A DNA stretch of 43,783 bases from Chara braunii (GCA_003427395.1 BFEA01000060.1:3796992-3840774); one strand, 5' to 3'. Shown: positions 1-10,409, counted from the stretch's first letter. Notes: generated by a model from the letters alone, not told the origin. Made by a program: numbers and translations.

Positions 1-550
1 CCTATCATCATCATCATCATCATCATAGATAGGATCGCTTCGCCCTTCAGTTACCCATCTATCCCTTTATTATTATTTTCTTCTAACAATCCATTTTTGA
101 AACGTTTCATTTCGACATTTTTTTATTTTTCTCTCTCCCAAATATACATATATATATAATATCTATATATATATTTTTCTTTTTCAAAAATTTGGAAAAT
201 ACATAGGATTAAGCATTCTCCCTCGACATTTCATCTTCGAAATTCGAAAATCAGTTTAATTAATTATTTTCTCGAAATTTTTCAAAAATTTCAGAATTAA
301 TTAAATTCTTTTTCGACATTTCTTTTTCATAATTCGAAAACATTCCTAATTCTTTTTCGGAATTTTGTAATTTGGAAAACATTTTAGAATTAATCAAACT
401 CTTTCTTTTTCGTAACTCGAAATATGGTAGAAATGTTTTTCTTTTTCGACATTTCTTTGAAATTCGAAACTACTTTCAATTCATTCGTTTTTCTCTTCGA
501 AAATTTTGAAAATATTTTAAAATTAATTTAATTAAAAAAAAAAAAAAACC
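1..550. other. AT-rich non-coding DNA
   Basis: Starts with a short CAT microsatellite (about 6-27). The rest is AT-rich with many degenerate variants of TTCGAAATT / TTTTCGAAAATT, giving a loosely repetitive, self-complementary texture. No open frame with protein-like composition is seen on either strand. The same texture resumes after the MITE at 559-822, which suggests the MITE landed inside one continuous block. Confidence 0.6.
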
Positions 551-558
551 ATTTCTAC

Positions 559-822
559 CTAGGCTACCAGCCAAGCCGCCCGGGTCCCGGGTTCATAGCC
601 CGTGCAAGGACAAGGGAAGGTCCCAACAAAAAAAACAAAATCCAAAAAATCTGAAAAAATACTATGTTATGTAAAAAAATAAACTAAACAACTTTTGCCT
701 TAGGCTCACATCGAAATTCTTTACCAAACTTAAAATATAAAATAAAATTTTAAAATATATATATATTTTTTATCTTTTTGGCCTGGTCGGGTAAGTGACC
801 CCGGGCCACTCTGGTAGCCTAG
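559..822 (+). mobile_element. MITE copy A (hAT-like, 12-bp TIR, 8-bp TSD)
   Basis: A 264-bp element with perfect 12-bp terminal inverted repeats, CTAGGCTACCAG at 559-570 and CTGGTAGCCTAG at 811-822. It is flanked by an exact 8-bp direct repeat ATTTCTAC at 551-558 and 823-830. Subterminal parts are GC-rich (CCCGGG motifs); the interior is AT-rich. An 8-bp target duplication is typical of the hAT superfamily. It has no coding capacity, so it is a non-autonomous MITE. Related copies lie at 7209-7489, 7951-8510 and 8017-8299, and a partial copy at 4885-4978. The interior core (about 655-745) recurs in the larger CAGGG-ended elements at 11-12 kb. Confidence 0.88.
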
Positions 823-830
823 ATTTCTAC

Positions 831-1424
831 TTAATTTTTTTATTTTTATTTTTAATCTTTTCAAAAATTTTGAAAATACGTTAGAATTAATTAAATTATT
901 TTTCGATATCTCTTTTGAAAATTCAAAAATAATTCTAATTAATTATTTTTCCCAGTATTTTAATTCACAATTTCTTTTCGCAATTTTCGTTGAAATTCGA
1001 AACTCTTTTTACAGTTCGGAAGTACTTTTCTTTTAAAAATGTTATTCTAAACCCCTCAATTAATTTCAAATAAATTCAATTAATTCACGACTAAATTAAT
1101 CTCTTTATTCGAAATTAATTATCCTTTTTCTGAAATGTCGACATTTTCCTTTGAAAAATTCTTGCCAAATATTTTAAAAATTTCCTCTTCCTAATTCTTT
1201 TCAGAATTGTTTTTCCCCGTAATTCAAAAATATTTTCTTTCAAAATTTCACGTTTTCTTGTAAATAAATTTAACTCTAAATCAGAATTTAATTTTTTTCG
1301 AAAATTAATTATCTCTTTCTGTTCAACGTTTATTTGGAAAAAAAAAAAAAAAAAACCTTGGCGATTATCTTTATTTTTGAATTTATTGATAAATAAATAA
1401 GGGATTCTCCCCCCCACCCTCCAC
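831..1424. other. AT-rich non-coding DNA
   Basis: Continuation of the TTCGAAATT-rich block seen at 1-550. It ends in an A-run (about 1339-1356) and a C-rich stretch just before the gag start. No LTR, primer-binding site or coding sequence is visible, although a retrotransposon gag starts immediately downstream. Confidence 0.5.
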
Positions 1425-3204
1425 ATGCCACCACGCCAAACCAAGAACTCCCAACGTGCCGCCGTCGACGCCACCGCTGCTGCTGCATCCTCCACACCTG
1501 TTCAGGCCACGTCCTCCACCCCCTCGTCCCCCGACATGGCCGCATCCTCCATCAACATGTCTAACATCCGCACTGACTCAGTCGATAGCATCGCCCGCAA
1601 CCTCGCAGGCGAACAACCACCACCAAACACCGCCACCCCCGACCTCTCCGCCTTCCTCCACGCACTCAATACCCTCCGAACCTCCGTCACCGCCTCTCTC
1701 GGCGACATAAAGGCCAACATGTCGTCCATATGCGACCGCGTCACCACGATCGAAGGGACCATCCCCTCCATCACAGTCGTCACCACCGCGCAAACCACTC
1801 CCCCCTCCACAGCGCAAACCACTCCCTCCTCCACAGCGCAAACCACTCCACCTCCACAGCGCAAACCACTCCCTCCTCCACAGCCGCCTCCAGCAACACC
1901 CCCCCGCCGACCTCCTCCACTCCTACCACACCACCACATCCACCAACCCTTCAACCTCCACCATCGTCTCGTTCCCTCCACCTCCTCCCTCATCCGGCAC
2001 ATCTAGCACACCGCCTCATTCCTCGCCCATCCACGTCACCCCTCTCCCCCCCCCNCACTCCCAAACCCTCTCCCAACCCATCATGACCACCTCCACCATC
2101 CCCACCATCCGTCCCACCTATTCCCAAGCCACCTCGGGGGTTTACCCCGCAATGAAACCCGCAATGCCATAACTCCTTCCCAACTACCTCCTTGAAGACA
2201 ACAACCAAATCGACCACACCTGCTACGACACCACCCCCGATAACCTCAGCTTCAACACCCTCTCGCAGATCGTTCACCGCGACGGGGAAATCCCCCGTTC
2301 CTTCCGATCTGGCGAAATCATGTCCTTCTCCGGCCTCCCCCACGAGGACGTTTTCCTCGTCCTAACCCAACTCCAGAACTCTTTTCACCTCCACTACATG
2401 CCCCTTGCCCACTGGCTCCCCATTCCCACCTCCCGCCTCCTCGGCAATGCCGCCAAATGGTGGATGGCTGAAGTCAGCAACCGCCGAGCCTCTGGAGGAC
2501 CACGTCACTCCTTCCTCCAATGGGCCAAACTTCTCGCTGCCACCTTCTGCCCCCAGAAAACCATTGACGACTACCTCAAACAATTCTGCCACCTCCGCCA
2601 GACCGGTCCCACGGACCGCTTCGTCCAATACATCCGCTTCCTCCGCCATCACCTCCCCACCACCATCATTCCCGACTTTGCATTCATCTTTCGCATCAAG
2701 CGAGTATGCCACAAAGATCTTGCAACCGCCCTCGCCCACGAAGCCAACATGCCCCTTGATGACCTCCTCTCTCGCATGCTTCACCACGATCGATTCCTCC
2801 ACCCCCATCACAAGTTTGTGATCGCTCTCTCCCGCCCCCTCTTTTTCCATAACGACACCACTCAACCCACCTTCGATGACGACTTTGACACTGCCTCTCT
2901 CGACCCCTCCCAATTCACCATCGAGGACCTCCAGACCGCCCACCTTATACGGATGGAACGCCAGGATCGTGCCTCTCGACCACCTTCTTCCTCTCCACCC
3001 CGCCGCCTCCAGAAACTTACACCTGCAGAACGCATATACCTCCAGGAAAACAAAGGGTGTTTTCGCTGCCGCCAGTTAGGTAATCAAGAGACCAACTGCC
3101 CCGACGCTAGCCACTTTACTCGACAGGCCCCTCGCTCTACGGGACCCGGCCCTTCTACTCCCACTTCTTCCTCCACCGCGACAGTCGGGCCTCCCTCCAT
3201 CTGA
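1425..3204 (+). pseudogene. Broken gag of a Ty3/gypsy-like retrotransposon
   Basis: Gag is the nucleocapsid/capsid protein that packages retrotransposon RNA in cytoplasmic particles. An open frame starts with ATG at 1425 (MPPRQTKNSQRAAVDAT). It moves one frame inside a 24-bp repeat at 1836-1858 and again around the C-run and N near 2055. An in-frame TAA occurs at 2170-2172, after which the frame stays open to 3204. The C-terminal part has a retrotransposon-gag look: a WW followed by an LLAATFCP-type segment, a region rich in basic residues and leucine, and then a zinc knuckle at 3058-3099. The knuckle is CX2CX4NX4C, so the expected histidine is asparagine. The first part is Ala/Thr/Pro-rich. 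No protease, reverse transcriptase or integrase follows. The stops and lost ligand argue for a decayed copy or a gag-only non-autonomous element. Confidence 0.8.
1788..1882 (+). repeat. 24-bp tandem repeat inside gag, with a 23-bp unit
   Basis: Four head-to-tail units based on GCGCAAACCACTCCCTCCTC + CACA: 1788-1811, 1812-1835, 1836-1858 and 1859-1882. Three are 24 bp (8 codons) and the third is 23 bp. The short unit shifts the reading frame, so the gag frame continues one register over after it. Confidence 0.85.
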
Positions 3205-3890
3205 ACACTGTCCTTCTGTGTCTCGCAATCCAACCCTAAAACCCTGTATAAACCTTGCTACAACCTTGCAACCCTGCTCTACACACACCCTTGAACCCAG
3301 TCCACCCTTCCCTTTATCCTCATTCCTGATGTCTGATCTGCCCTTGCCCTCGCCTAGCCTTGTCCCATCTGTCCTCTCCACTACCTTGTCTCTCTTGTCC
3401 AATGCTTATGAACTTGCGTGACGCCGACGATAAAGGATCTAATGGCAAGCGCACAAGGACGATGGCCTGCTGCCTCACTGTTCATGGAGATTATGCAGCT
3501 GGTTTGGCCACCATGCTGTTTCATTGGCCGACATCCCGACTCTCAGACTTACTGGAACAGCAACTTGTGGCATGGATCTTTGCATCAGTCTACGACTTCC
3601 TTGCTTCCAGATCATACCTCATTGCAGTTCGTGTACCGGACGCACCCTAGCACTTGGACTTTGACACTTGAACTACTACTACGCTTCTTGGACTTCTACC
3701 TATCGCAGCTGCCAAAGACCGCTTCTACCACCTACTCCAAAGACCTGATCAAGACCGCTGCAGACCCCCTTTCAAAACACTTGGACACTTTGTTCCTACA
3801 TGAGATTCTGCTTCTGACTCCTTCGGACACACCAGCCTTTGCATCCTGAACAAACATTTTCATCTTTATTTTTCCTGACTTTGACAACCT
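3205..3890 (+). other. Post-gag spacer without pol
   Basis: CT-rich sequence between the gag stop and the minisatellite. Short open frames (for example 3418-3849) lack any RT, RNase H or integrase motif and do not resemble a protein family I recognise. In a normal Ty3/gypsy element this is where the protease would begin. Confidence 0.4.
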
Positions 3891-3894
3891 TGTA

Positions 3895-4235
3895 GAACAT
3901 CCTTAGCAGATCCCTGTTTCCCTAACCATTGTTCCCCATACCCACTAGGACATCAATGGACATCCCCTGTTCCCTTGACCATTGTTTCCCTTACCCACTA
4001 CAACATCAATAGAAATACCCTGTTTTCCTGAACACCGTTTCCCTTACCTTGTAGAACATCAATAGAAGTTTCCCTGTTCCCTGAACTCTGTTCCCCCTTA
4101 ACCTATAGCGAACCATGCAGTCCCCTTAGTCCATCAGTAGGACCACCCTGCTCCCTATCTTCCCTTTAGTTCATTTGTAGGACTACCCTATTCCTTGCAA
4201 CCCCCCCTAGTTCATCAGTAGGACAACTTTGTTCA
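3895..4235 (+). repeat. Degenerate ~53-bp then ~42-bp minisatellite
   Basis: A CCCTGTTTCC-type word recurs at about 3912, 3965, 4018 and 4071, a period near 53 bp, each followed by a variant of CCATTGTTTCCCTTACCCAC and CATCAATAG. The array then degrades to a ~42-bp period marked by CATCAGTAGGAC, CATTTGTAGGAC and CATCAGTAGGAC near 4132, 4172 and 4215. It lies between gag and the LTR-like end, where untranslated 3' parts of retroelements often carry tandem repeats. Confidence 0.7.
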
Positions 4236-4393
4236 CCAGTACCAAACCCTACTCCCTCTTACTCCTGCAGCCCATGCCACCCACATTATACCCCTCTTCC
4301 CTTTCGACTTGTTAACCAGTGATCGGCCCCGTCCCGTCCTTCACAGATTTCAGCATTGCTTCATGATTTTTGGCAGCCGGAACGTTGCCTTCT

Positions 4394-4405
4394 AGAGGGA
4401 GGGGA
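4394..4405 (+). promoter_or_regulatory. Polypurine-tract-like sequence
   Basis: AGAGGGAGGGGA, an all-purine run 3 bp before the TGTTACGG start of the LTR-like unit. In LTR retrotransposons this position primes plus-strand DNA synthesis. Position and composition fit; function is inferred. Confidence 0.55.
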
Positions 4406-4408
4406 TAG

Positions 4409-4883
4409 TGTTACGGACTCCGCCAGGGCTCGATCCTTGGTCTATCGTTTTGCTGTTTCGGTTGCATCCCGTTTTCGATTTGGCACCCCTTTTCCAAACC
4501 CCTCCTTTGGTACCGTAGGATTTTCGACAACTGGTGCCATGCTGCAATTTGGGCGCCACTTTCAAATACCACATTTTTCAGTTCTGCCCTCGGGGGCCTT
4601 TTCAGACATGCCCCTCGTACCGTACGTGTCACCGGTACTTATACCGGCTCCCCGTACGGTACGGGGACCAATCTCGTACCAGTTTTCTGCTGCTGTGCTC
4701 GTACTCAGTGGGACTTGCAATTTCGACATTCGGAATCCAAGACTTCGACTTTGTCTTGCCACTGTGTCTGCGTCCGACCCTTGGTCGTGTCGAGTGAGTG
4801 AGTGTGTGTGTGTGCTCTCCCTCTCTCCCTCCCTCTCTCCTCTCCCTCGACTCTCCCTCAGCCTGACGCCTATCACAATAACA
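4409..4883 (+). mobile_element. Candidate 3' LTR of the gag-only element
   Basis: Starts TGTTA and ends TAACA, a 5-bp inverted terminal pair of the TG...CA type used by LTRs, about 475 bp long, right after the polypurine-like tract. It contains a GTGTG/CTCTC low-complexity tail. No matching 5' LTR is in the window, so direct proof by an LTR pair is missing. The 3' boundary coincides with the start of the 2-kb duplicated block, and the shared ATAACATAG word makes the exact end uncertain. Confidence 0.45.
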
Positions 4884-4884
4884 T

Positions 4885-4978
4885 AGTTTTTTTTTTTTTT
4901 TTTTACCTTCCCTAGTCCTTGAACGACCGAGCCGCCCAGGAAAATAGGGTGGCGCGAGCGGCCCGACTGGTAGCCTAG
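4885..4978 (-). mobile_element. Truncated MITE end (partial copy of D)
   Basis: Right-hand end with the terminal CTGGTAGCCTAG at 4967-4978 and subterminal GAGCCGCCCAGG, preceded by a T-run. It matches the last ~95 bp of copy D at 8420-8510, including the flank. The rest of the element is absent because the duplication breakpoint cuts through it. Confidence 0.8.
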
Positions 4979-6689
4979 TCCATTCATGTACTTTTATGGT
5001 TTTGATTGGAAGAACATTTTTTTTCTTCAAAAACAGTTATTTACATAATGATAATTATTTATGCATCTGATTAAATTCATTGTAACTTATTAATTGTTAA
5101 TGACATGTTTTGATTAGCTACGATATGTTGAAATTTATTTGTTGTCCCTTACTCTCTTAAATTGTCACTCCCTTTGACAGTTCTAAATTCAGGTTGAATT
5201 CATAGTAATGTTTTATCATATGTACTAGTATAACAATCTTAACAAAAGTGAGAAAAAAAAATTTATCAGTCTGCCATGCAAATTTATTTTACGGTTTTAA
5301 AAATATATGTACTCAAAAAAAATATTATATTCGGAATCATCACGATCTTATATCGTGTTTAATTTATTATTTTTTTTTGTATTTTTTTAAGCATAAAAAA
5401 TCATAGAAGTTCGAATTTTGTTTCCCCCGTGTGAATCATTTTGGCTTATTATTGAGAGCGGTGAAAAATACGCAGAAGTTTTTTTCGTTATTTATTTATT
5501 TATTTTGAAAAGATTATGATATAATTTATAAAATTCAAATTTTTAAAACTTTCAATGCATTCTTAGAAGTAAAAAATTTATATATATATATATATTTAAT
5601 AACATTATTGCTAACATTTCCATCTATTGGGTCCACCTGTCCTTAACCTTCCTTTGAATATGGAAAACTTACCAGAAAGTCTATTGTCGACTGTTATGGG
5701 GAGTGGTGGTGTAATAATTAGTCTGATTTTTAAAGTTATTAAAACTTATATTATATCAATGTCAAATATAAATATAATTATGATTTGACCAAATTCCATA
5801 ACGATTGTCTTTTGTAAAAGATAAAGTGAAAAAACATGTTTAATTATTATTATAGTTCAATTTTTTTGTTATAATTTACATGATTGACATAGTTCATTTT
5901 TTTTTAATATAATTGACAATCTGTAGCATGAGGGTAGTTTTTCTTACCTATTTGTATAAGGTCTTCAAACCACATATGAAATATTTTTTTGAGAGTTAAT
6001 ACACCCTTAATAAATGACCACAATAATATAAGATTGTTAACATTCATAAATATACAAAAAATAAAAACTTTCGTCATTTATTTACTTTATAAAGAAAACC
6101 ATAATTAATACGTGTATGAGGTCATGAGACAATTGCTAAATTTAACAAATAGCGAGAGGTGAAATGAACGACACATAAAAACTTAAGGTTTGTTGCATCA
6201 ATCTTCCTAAGTGTATGACCACCATGGGTAAATGCCCGATATGTATGAGGGCTGTGATTTAGATAAATAATAGTCATAATACAAATTTTTGAATTTTTTG
6301 TTCACTTTGGCTACCATTAAATTATGATTTAAGTAAATGGCGAGGGAATGCCTCGACAATGTTGGTCTCCAACTCCCTAAGAATAATCATTTAATAAATT
6401 TTTTTTTTTTAAATTATGGTTAAAGAAAACAAATGAAGTTTTATGCCAGAAACTAGGAAGATTATCATTGTCGGTCAATCCTGCCTCGTCGGGCACCCGT
6501 GCGTTTTTTTTTTTTCTTCTTGTGCGTTTTTCTAGAGGACCCAAAATCCGTGTTCATTTATTTTTTTGCGAGTTGGCTGTCAAGAAGGGGGGGAGGGGGG
6601 TATAAATTGGTTTAAAAGGGGCTAAAGTTGTTTCAAAGGATGTGTTTGTGTGATTCTGTTACTTCCTTTTTTATCTCCGATTGTGTAAG

Positions 6690-6880
6690 GAATTTTAATT
6701 TGACCCTCAACCAAAAGTCGTTTGTATTGCAATTCTACACAACAATTTTTTTTTTGAGAATTTTTATTATATATATATTTTGCGTTGAGACTGCCTGGAA
6801 CCCTGTTCGGGGCTCATGCCCGGTCAGGCACCCGAGCGTGTACCGTGGCATGAGTTGGGTGCCCTGGCTTTCGAAAAGAG
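6690..6880 (-). repeat. Diverged MITE-core-related sequence (copy in duplication 1)
   Basis: AAGGAATTTTAATTTGACCC followed by CAACCAAAAGTCG and a T-run parallels the reversed MITE core of copy C/D (AAGAATTTTAATATAACCC, GAGACAAAAGTTATTC, T-run). The GC-rich end (GTTCGGGGCTCATGCCCGG) differs from the CTGGTAGCCTAG ends. The same unit recurs at 10493-10680 in the second duplicate. I read it as an older relative with other termini; the left end is not defined. Confidence 0.4.
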
Positions 6881-6929
6881 GGGTGGGGGCTAGAGCGAGA
6901 TAGAGGAGGAGTGTGTGAGTTAAATAGAG

Positions 6930-6990
6930 AGAAAGATTAGATAGACAGATAGATGAATGAATAGATAAATAAATAGATAGATAGATAGAT

Positions 6991-7037
<47 letters not shown>
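6930..7037 (+). repeat. GATA/GA microsatellite
   Basis: Imperfect GATA/GATAAATA repeats (6930-6990) run into a pure GA tract at about 6992-7037. Apparent serine/leucine-rich open frames on the minus strand here are repeat translations. Confidence 0.9.
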
Positions 7038-7043
<6 letters not shown>

Positions 7044-7081
7044 CAGATAGAGATGAAAAAGAGACACAAAACGTTATTTTC

Positions 7082-7630
7082 TATGCTACTCGAGTGGTCC
7101 GAGACCACTTCCTCAACCAAGAAAAAAAATAATAATAAAAAAAAAATTATTGGGTGGTCCGGCTGTACAAGCACAAACGAAGATTTAAAAAAAAAAAAAA
7201 AAAAAAAACAGGTTACCAGCCGGGCCCCCCGAGACACCCTATTTTCATGGATGGGCCAACCATGCAAGGCCCAGGGAAGGTCCTAAAAAAAAAAAAAAAA
7301 TCAAAAATATCAAGAAAACATGAAAAACATTTATGTTATGCAAAAAAATAAACTAAACAACTTTTACCTCGGTCGGGGTCACATCAAAATTTTTTACCAA
7401 ATTTTAAATAAAAAATAAAGTTCAATTTTTTTTTTTTTTTTTTTTTTTGCACGGCCAGGCAACTGGCCCCAGGCCACTCTGGTAGCCTAAAAAAAAACTG
7501 AAAAGCAATTATGTTATGCAAAAAAAAAAACTTAAACAACTTTTACATCAAGGTCACATCAAAATCATTTACCATTTTTAATTCATTATTATTATTATTT
7601 TTTGTTTCGGACCACTATTGTAGCCTATAA
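7082..7630. mobile_element. Older MITE relative interrupted by copy B
   Basis: The left end near 7083 reads GCTACTCGAGTGGTCCGAG. The right end at 7610-7628 is CGGACCACTATTGTAGCCT, whose reverse complement starts AGGCTACAATAGTGGTCCG, so the two ends form an imperfect ~20-bp inverted pair. A family core (TATGTTATGC, then AACTTTTACATC, then TCACATCAAAATCA) is present at 7510-7575. Copy B sits between the left end and that core, suggesting nested insertion. Boundaries are approximate. Confidence 0.4.
7209..7489 (+). mobile_element. MITE copy B
   Basis: Begins CAGGTTACCAG (7209-7219) and ends CTGGTAGCCTA (7479-7489), a mutated version of the 12-bp TIR pair of copy A. The interior core TATGTTATGCAAAAAAATAA at about 7333 matches copy A nearly base for base. 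A-runs on both sides hide any target duplication. It has no coding capacity. Confidence 0.75.
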
Positions 7631-7950
7631 AAATTGTGCTTAAATTTTTATTTTAATTTTAAATTTGATAAAGAATTTTTATGCAACCTCGGAACAAACA
7701 TTGTTCTGTTAACAGTTTTTCAAAATATAGTCTTTTTTTTTGCTTTCAGGTTTGTCCCAAATGCGTTTCTAAGGGGGGATGAACGGTCGACCATTCAACC
7801 CGTCTCGTTCGGGTCAGGCTTCGAACGTCAGTAAGTGTGATACAAGATAAAAACTATTTCAATATTGTGTAAGAAATTGAACACCATGTTTCATTGATGG
7901 TGATTAATTTTAATTTATATGGTAAAAAATAAAAATAAAAAATTCATTGA
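7631..7950. other. AT-rich spacer
   Basis: No gene or clear element. A short GC-richer island (7755-7830) with AACGGTCGACC and CGTTCGGGTCAGG resembles the CG-rich ends of the CAGGG elements at 11-12 kb, but is too short to classify. Confidence 0.4.
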
Positions 7951-8510
7951 TTAGGTTACTAGAGTGGCCAAGGTCAACTTGCCGGTTCGTGCATAAAACA
8001 AATAAAAACATAAAAACTAGGCTACCAGAGTGGCCCGGGGTCACTTGCCCCTTTGGGCCAAAAACAATAAAAAAAATAATAAAAACAAATATATTTTTAA
8101 ATTTTATTTGATTTTCTAAATTTGGTGTAGAATTTCGATGTGACCCTGAGGCAAAAGTTGTTCAGTTTATTTTTCTTCATAACATAGTTTGTTTTTGGAC
8201 TTTTTTTATTTTTGTTTTTTTTTGTTTTTTGCTGGTACCTTCCCTAGTCCTCGCACGAGCTGGCCACCCGGGACCCGGGCGGCCCGTCTGGTAGCCTAAC
8301 ATAAAAATATTTTTTAATTAAAATTTTTATTTTCAAATTGGTAAAGAATTTTAATATAACCCTGAGACAAAAGTTATTCAGTTTATGTTTCTGCATAACA
8401 TAGTTTTTTTTTATTTTTTTTATTTTTTTCTTTTTTACCTTCCATGGTCCTTGAACGACCGAGCCGCCCAGGAAAATAGGGTGGCGCGAGCGGCCTGACT
8501 GGTAGCCTAG
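7951..8510 (-). mobile_element. MITE copy D, split by copy C
   Basis: The left end TTAGGTTACTAG (7951-7962) and right end CTGGTAGCCTAG (8499-8510) are the family TIRs. Removing copy C plus one target duplication (8017-8307) leaves about 269 bp, the same size as copies A and C. The flanks TTCATTGA (7943-7950) and TCCATTCA (8511-8518) agree at 6 of 8 bases, an eroded target duplication. The order of events is therefore D first, then C. Confidence 0.8.
8017..8299 (-). mobile_element. MITE copy C nested in copy D
   Basis: A 283-bp element with TIRs CTAGGCTACCAG (8017-8028) and CTGGTAGCCTAA (8288-8299), one mismatch. It is flanked by the exact 8-bp direct repeat CATAAAAA at 8009-8016 and 8300-8307. 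It is reversed relative to copies A and B. Together with copy A it gives two independent 8-bp target duplications, strong support for a real transposon family. Confidence 0.88.
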
Positions 8511-9907
8511 TCCATTCATGTACTTTTATGGTTTTGATTGAAAGAACATTTTTTTTTTTCAAAACAGTTATTTACATAATGATAACTATTTATGCATCTG
8601 ATTAAATTAATTGTAACTTACTAATTGTTAATGACATGTTTTGATTAGCTATGATATGTTGAAATTTATTTGCCCTTACTCTTTTTAATTGTCACTCCCT
8701 TTGACAGTTCTAAATTCGGGTTGAATTCATAGTAATGTTTTATCATATGTACTAGTATCACAATCTTAACAAAAGTGAGAAAAAAAAAAATCATTCTGCC
8801 ATGAAAATTGATTTTACGGTTTTAAAAATATATGTACTAATAAAATATATTATATTCGAAATCATCACGATTTAATATCGTGTTTAATTTATTATTTTTT
8901 TGTGCATTTTTTTAAGCATAAAAAATCATAAAAAATCGAATTTTGTTTCCCCCGTGTGAATTGTTTTGGCTTATTATTGAGAGTGGTGAAAAATACGCAG
9001 AAGCTTTTTTCGTTGTTTATTTATTTATTTTGAAACGATTATGATATAATTTACAAAATTCGAAGTTTTAAAACTTTCAATGCATTCTTATAAATAAAAA
9101 ATTTGTATATATATATATATATATTTAATAACATTGTTGTTGACATTTCCATCTATTGGGTCCACCTGTCCTTAACCTTCCTTTGAATATGGAAAACTTA
9201 CCAGAAAATTTGTTGTCGACTGTTATGGGGAGTGGTGGTGTAATAATTAGTATGATTTTTAAAGTTATTAAAACTTAGATTATATCACTGTCAAATATAA
9301 ATATAATTATGATTTGACCAAATTCCATAACGATTGTCTTTTGTAAAAGATAAAGTGAAAAAACACGTTTAATCATTATTATAGTTCAATTTTTTTACTG
9401 TAATTTACATGATTGACATAGTTCATTTTTTTAACTATGATTTACAATCTGTTAGCATTAGGGTAGTTTTTCTTACCTATTTGTATAAGGTCTTCAAACC
9501 ACATATGAAATATTTTGTTGAGAGTTAATACACCCTCAACAAATGACCACAATAATATAAGATTGCTAACATTCATAAATATACAAAAAATAAAAACTTT
9601 CATCGTTTCTTTACTTTATAAAGAAAACCATAATTAATACGTGTATGAGGTCATAAGACAATTGCTAAATTTAACAAATAACGAGAGGTGAAATGAACGA
9701 CACATAAAGACTTAAGGTTTGTTGCATTAATCTTCCTAAGTGTATGACCACCATGGGTAAATGCCCGATATGTATGAGGGCTGTGATTTAGATAAATAAT
9801 AGTCATAATACAACTTTTTGAATTTTTTGTTCACTTTGGCTACCATTAAATTATGATTTAAGTAAATGGTGAAGGAATGCCTCGACAATGAAAGTTGGTC
9901 TCCAACT

Positions 9908-10409
9908 GCCTAAGGCTAATCGTTTAATAAAATATTTTTTTTTAAATTGTGGTTAAAGAAAATAAATCAAGTTTTATGTCAGAAACTATGAAGATTGTCA
10001 TTGTCGATCAATCCTGCCTCACTGGGCACCCGTGCGTTTTTCTTTTCTTTTCTTCTTGTACGTTTTTCTAGAGGACCAAAAATTCGTGCTCATTTATTTT
10101 TTTGCGAGTTGGTTGTCAAGGAGCGGGGGAGGGGGGTATCTGTCTCTTATACACATCTAGATGTGTATAAGAGACAGGCCTAAGGCTAATCGTTTAATAA
10201 AATATTTTTTTTTAAATTGTGGTTAAAGAAAATAAATCAAGTTTTATGTCAGAAACTATGAAGATTGTCATTGTCGATCAATCCTGCCTCACTGGGCACC
10301 CGTGCGTTTTTCTTTTCTTTTCTTCTTGTACGTTTTTCTAGAGGACCAAAAATTCGTGCTCATTTATTTTTTTGCGAGTTGGTTGTCAAGGAGCGGGGGA
10401 GGGGGGTAT
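9908..10409. other. Assembly artefact: false 232-bp duplication around a sequencing adapter
   Basis: Positions 9908-10139 and 10178-10409 look identical over 232 bp. They are separated by exactly 38 bp consisting of the Tn5 mosaic end and its reverse complement. The first duplicate block (4878-6880) has only one version of this stretch. The simplest reading is an untrimmed mate-pair junction collapsed or gap-filled into the assembly. Confidence 0.95.
10140..10177. other. Nextera mate-pair junction adapter (Tn5 mosaic ends)
   Basis: CTGTCTCTTATACACATCT (10140-10158) followed by its reverse complement (10159-10177) is the circularisation junction of Nextera mate-pair libraries. A translated plus-strand frame across it ends in SYTHLDVYKRQ, a peptide commonly seen as adapter contamination in protein databases. 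It is not genomic. Confidence 0.98.

Larger units (their letters stand above)
4878..6880 (+). repeat. 2-kb direct duplication, copy 1
   Basis: This block and 8395-10684 share the same sequence in the same order with scattered substitutions and small indels. Examples: the flank TCCATTCATG after the MITE end, GGGTCCACCTGTCC at about 5630 versus 9160, and GGTTTGTTGCAT at about 6187 versus 9716. It ends near the shared GTTCGGGGCTCATGCCCG block. It is AT-rich and has no plausible gene. The left edge lies inside a MITE: 4885-4978 is only the right-hand part of copy D. Confidence 0.88.

Noticed and set aside
10140-10177. Perfect 38-bp palindrome as a transposon or regulatory site
   Set aside because: Identical to the library linker built from Tn5 mosaic ends.
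9995-10183. Open frame ending SYTHLDVYKRQ
   Set aside because: Its end is translated sequencing adapter; not a gene.
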